From Candidatus Desantisbacteria bacterium CG2_30_40_21 (GTDB lineage: Bacteria > UBA9089 > CG2-30-40-21), in contig MNYI01000059.1 in the NCBI GenBank assembly GCA_001873945.1, forward strand, positions 1 through 16,671: 16,671 bases of DNA, given 5' to 3'. Under the pieces are notes generated by a model that saw only the letters and a list, made by a program, of their open reading frames with translations, had not been told where the DNA came from and made no database searches. Both the position numbers and the translations under genes were made by a program. Within the stretch, counting starts at the first letter, position 1, and each line of letters starts with the position of its first letter. Of this stretch, positions 14,541 through 16,671 are shown piece by piece.

Positions 14541-14612
14541 TTAGGGTCTGTCACAAAATAAATGTGTCACATCGACAACCAAATGTAACAGTTATTTTAT
14601 GGCAAACACTAA
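14541..14612. repeat. 72-bp inverted-repeat (MITE-like) element
   Basis: The left end 14541-14561 and right end 14592-14612 are reverse complements at 17 of 21 positions, and pairing continues inward with one gap. Each end carries a TA that could be an IS630/Tc1-type target duplication. The nadB stop codon (14611-14609) lies in the right end. A second copy of one end is at 4299-4319. Confidence 0.6.
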
Positions 14613-16204
14613 GATCCAAAATCACAATTCTCCTCACTCAGGTCAACATGTTTCTTCCACCGTTCGTCATCCTGATATGGATAATCCTTGCGGAAATGAA
14701 CCCCGCGGCTTTCCTGCCTCGTTAAGGCTGCCCTTTGCATCAAACCGGCAACAATGAGCATGTTTTGCAATTCCCATCCAGCAGGGGATGAAAATTCTTT
14801 ATTCAAAACATATGACATCCAGAAGTCAATGCTTTTTTTAGCCTCCAGCAGCCCTTTTTCGTCGCGTTCAATACCCATATTCCTCAGCATGAGACTGGCC
14901 AAAGAATTCTTCACATCTGCAATATTTATCTTCTGATGAATATTATCATTAACATCGTTTGAGAACCTCTGTTTCTTGGATAGCCTTTCAGTATGACCAG
15001 CATGTTCCCCTGCCCTGTATCCAAAAACCAGCCCTTCAAGCAAGGAATTGCTTGCCAATCTATTTGCCCCATGCACACCGGTACAAGCTACCTCACCACA
15101 GGCATATAATCCCCCAATATTTGTTTGACCATATTCATCGGTCTTTACCCCACCAACCATATAATGAGCCGTTGGTCTGACTGGAATCCATTTTGTTTTA
15201 ATATCAAGTCCAAACTCAAGGCATGTTCCAACAATATTTGGAAATCTCTTCTTAAGGTATTCAAAATCCAGATGAGTAACATCCAGCCAAACGAAAACAG
15301 AGTTTGTTTCCTTAAGCTCTGCCCATATCCCTCTTGAAACAATATCCCTTGGAGCTAATTCGCCTGAAGGGTGATACTTAAACGAAAACCTTCCGCCATT
15401 TTTATTTCTCAATATCCCACCCTCTCCACGGACTGCCTCAGATATCAAAAATCGAGAGGCACCAGCTACATACAAGGTTGTGGGGTGAAACTGGATAAAT
15501 TCCATATCGCTTAATACTGCCCCAGCCCGAAAAGCCAGAGCTATTCCATCACCAGTGGCAATCTTAGAATTAGTTGTTTCTCTGTAAATCTGTCCTGTTC
15601 CACCTGTAGCCAGAATGGTGTTTTTAGCGAGAATAACCCTCAATGCCTCAAGAGGCGCATGAATAATCGCTCCGACACATACCCTTTCTTTGACTAAGAG
15701 ATCAATAACAAAAACATCCCTCATCAAGGTAATATTTGGATTTGCCTTTGCCTTTGCCAACAATCCCCTTAATATCTCTTTTCCTGTAGCATCCCCATTG
15801 GCATGAATAACTCTCTTGAGGCTATGTCCACCCTCCTGACCAAAGGATAATTTTCCCTGATTTTTGTCAAATTTAACACCCCAGTCTATCAATTCTCTAA
15901 TTCTTTGCGGGCCCTCTTCAACAAGTATTTTAACATTTTTATTATTGCACAAGCCACAACCAGTGATCAAGGTATCAGCTACATGGCTTTCCATTGTATC
16001 TTCATCTGCCAGAACAACAGCCACGCCACCCTGGGCATGTTCTGTATTACTTTCATGAAAGGAGGTTTTGGCAACAATTAAAACCTTTCCATATTTAGCA
16101 GCCTGAATCCCGGCACTAAGCCCGGCTATGCCCATACCGATAATCAAGGTGTCTGTCTGGATTTCTGGAATGGTGGATGAATCAAATGTAATGAGATTGG
16201 ACAT
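14609..16204 (-). CDS. nadB: L-aspartate oxidase
   Basis: NadB oxidises L-aspartate to iminoaspartate using FAD, with oxygen or fumarate as acceptor. NadA then condenses this to quinolinate for NAD synthesis. The product has 531 residues. It has the FAD-binding GMGIAG (Gly23, Gly25, Gly28), ESNTEHAQGGVA, GHSLKRVIHANGDATGKEI, EFIQFHPTTLY, SEAVRGEGG, the active-site-type PRDIVSR, RPTAHYMVGGV and GANRLASNSLLEGLVFG. The pattern is NadB rather than succinate dehydrogenase. I chose the ATG at 16204 because GGAGAAG sits 3-7 bases upstream and the protein begins in the usual way. The frame is open to a TTG at 16267 without a good ribosome site. nadA and nadC are not adjacent. Confidence 0.95.
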   Translation of the reverse strand: MSNLITFDSSTIPEIQTDTLIIGMGIAGLSAGIQAAKYGKVLIVAKTSFHESNTEHAQGGVAVVLADEDTMESHVADTLITGCGLCNNKNVKILVEEGPQRIRELIDWGVKFDKNQGKLSFGQEGGHSLKRVIHANGDATGKEILRGLLAKAKANPNITLMRDVFVIDLLVKERVCVGAIIHAPLEALRVILAKNTILATGGTGQIYRETTNSKIATGDGIALAFRAGAVLSDMEFIQFHPTTLYVAGASRFLISEAVRGEGGILRNKNGGRFSFKYHPSGELAPRDIVSRGIWAELKETNSVFVWLDVTHLDFEYLKKRFPNIVGTCLEFGLDIKTKWIPVRPTAHYMVGGVKTDEYGQTNIGGLYACGEVACTGVHGANRLASNSLLEGLVFGYRAGEHAGHTERLSKKQRFSNDVNDNIHQKINIADVKNSLASLMLRNMGIERDEKGLLEAKKSIDFWMSYVLNKEFSSPAGWELQNMLIVAGLMQRAALTRQESRGVHFRKDYPYQDDERWKKHVDLSEENCDFGS

Positions 16205-16308
16205 AATCTTCTCCAATGGGTAGCGGCTCGTAACATTTGTCTTTGTGGAAATTACCACCAGAAACAAGTGTCATGAGCCAATAGTTATACCCTCCCTGAG
16301 CATAATAT

Positions 16309-16337
16309 ATTATAGCAGACTTGGAGCTTGAAGTCAA
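16309..16337 (-). promoter_or_regulatory. Extended -10 sigma70-type promoter for nadB
   Basis: On the minus strand TTGACT (16337-16332) and TATAAT (16314-16309) are 17 bases apart, and TGC before the -10 box makes an extended -10. Transcription should begin near 16302, giving a leader of about 98 bases. The leader contains an ATG at 16274 that opens a short frame overlapping the nadB start. It has no good ribosome site, so I do not call it a gene. Confidence 0.8.
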
Positions 16338-16356
16338 CAAGAAAATGAAGATGACC

Positions 16357-16621
16357 CAGCAATTTTAATTATGACATTTTTACCGCATAAACACATAACA
16401 ACTCACCACGGAGACACGGAGACACGGAGACACGGAGACACAGAGGAAAATCGAAGGACAAATCTCTTATTTGAATGTGGCTGAACGCAGATTTTTGGAA
16501 ATTTGAAGCATTATTCTGTGAATTTATAAAAATTTGCATTCCGTCAGCTTGTTTTTTTAAGTTATTCTCCGTGCCTCCGTGTCTCTGTGGTGAATCTGAA
16601 AATCCATAATGAGAATTGCTG
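16357..16621 (-). repeat. ~250-bp MITE-like element, right copy (inverted)
   Basis: This is the reverse complement of the element at 1-248, with two substitutions that I can see and 16 extra bases in the tandem CACGGAGA tract (about 16409-16442). It lies 20 bases upstream of the nadB -35 box. The 50 bases after it (16622-16671) hold no recognisable feature. Confidence 0.85.
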
Positions 16622-16671
16622 CACAGAACCCGTAATTGTTGTCCTGAGTGTTTATTCTTTAGAGGGCAACA

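Noticed and set aside
16175..16274. Upstream open reading frame in the nadB leader
   Set aside because: The ATG at 16274 opens a short frame but lacks a nearby ribosome site and has no recognisable attenuator peptide.

Overview
The window looks like one stretch of a flagellated bacterium's chromosome, moderately AT-rich by eye. All recognisable genes are ordinary bacterial ones: flagellar motor, sialic-acid-type sugar epimerase, FtsI, Pth, AccD, NadB, YgiQ and two tRNAs. There is no phage, plasmid or transposase gene. The intergenic gaps are unusually full of short palindromic and MITE-like repeats, which is typical of many uncultured lineages. The sequence alone does not let me name a phylum.

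Layout: positions 1-248 and 16357-16621 are two nearly identical copies of a ~250-bp non-coding element in opposite orientation, so the gene block lies between inverted repeats. The left half (about 268-6321) is transcribed rightward. A perfect sigma70 promoter (TTGACA-17-TATAAT) precedes fliF, fliG and fliH, then a NeuC-type UDP-GlcNAc 2-epimerase, a guanine-deaminase-like zinc deaminase and a small membrane protein. FliF is the MS-ring protein, FliG the rotor/switch protein and FliH the export-ATPase regulator. FliI and FliJ are not beside FliH, so the flagellar genes of this organism must be scattered. NeuC next to motor genes may hint at nonulosonic-acid decoration of flagellin, but this is only inference.

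The right half (16337 down to 6357) is transcribed leftward: nadB (NAD synthesis) from a strong extended -10 promoter, accD (fatty-acid synthesis) with a rho-independent terminator, then tRNA-Phe and tRNA-Thr from a TTGACA-17-TACAAT promoter, then ftsI, pth, a large CHASE2-domain membrane protein and ygiQ. The two blocks converge at a 42/41-bp inverted repeat at 6280-6390. It encodes the last residues of both convergent proteins.

Most interesting points: (1) a single 32-bp sequence with the full form of a type I-C CRISPR repeat lies between the two tRNAs, next to a GTTT tetranucleotide tract; (2) the 812-residue CHASE2 protein appears to join an extracytoplasmic sensor, a winged-helix DNA-binding-like domain and a TPR/helical tail, which would make it a membrane-bound one-component regulator of unfamiliar architecture; (3) several families of small inverted-repeat elements sit at gene ends and promoters, including one immediately upstream of the fliF promoter.
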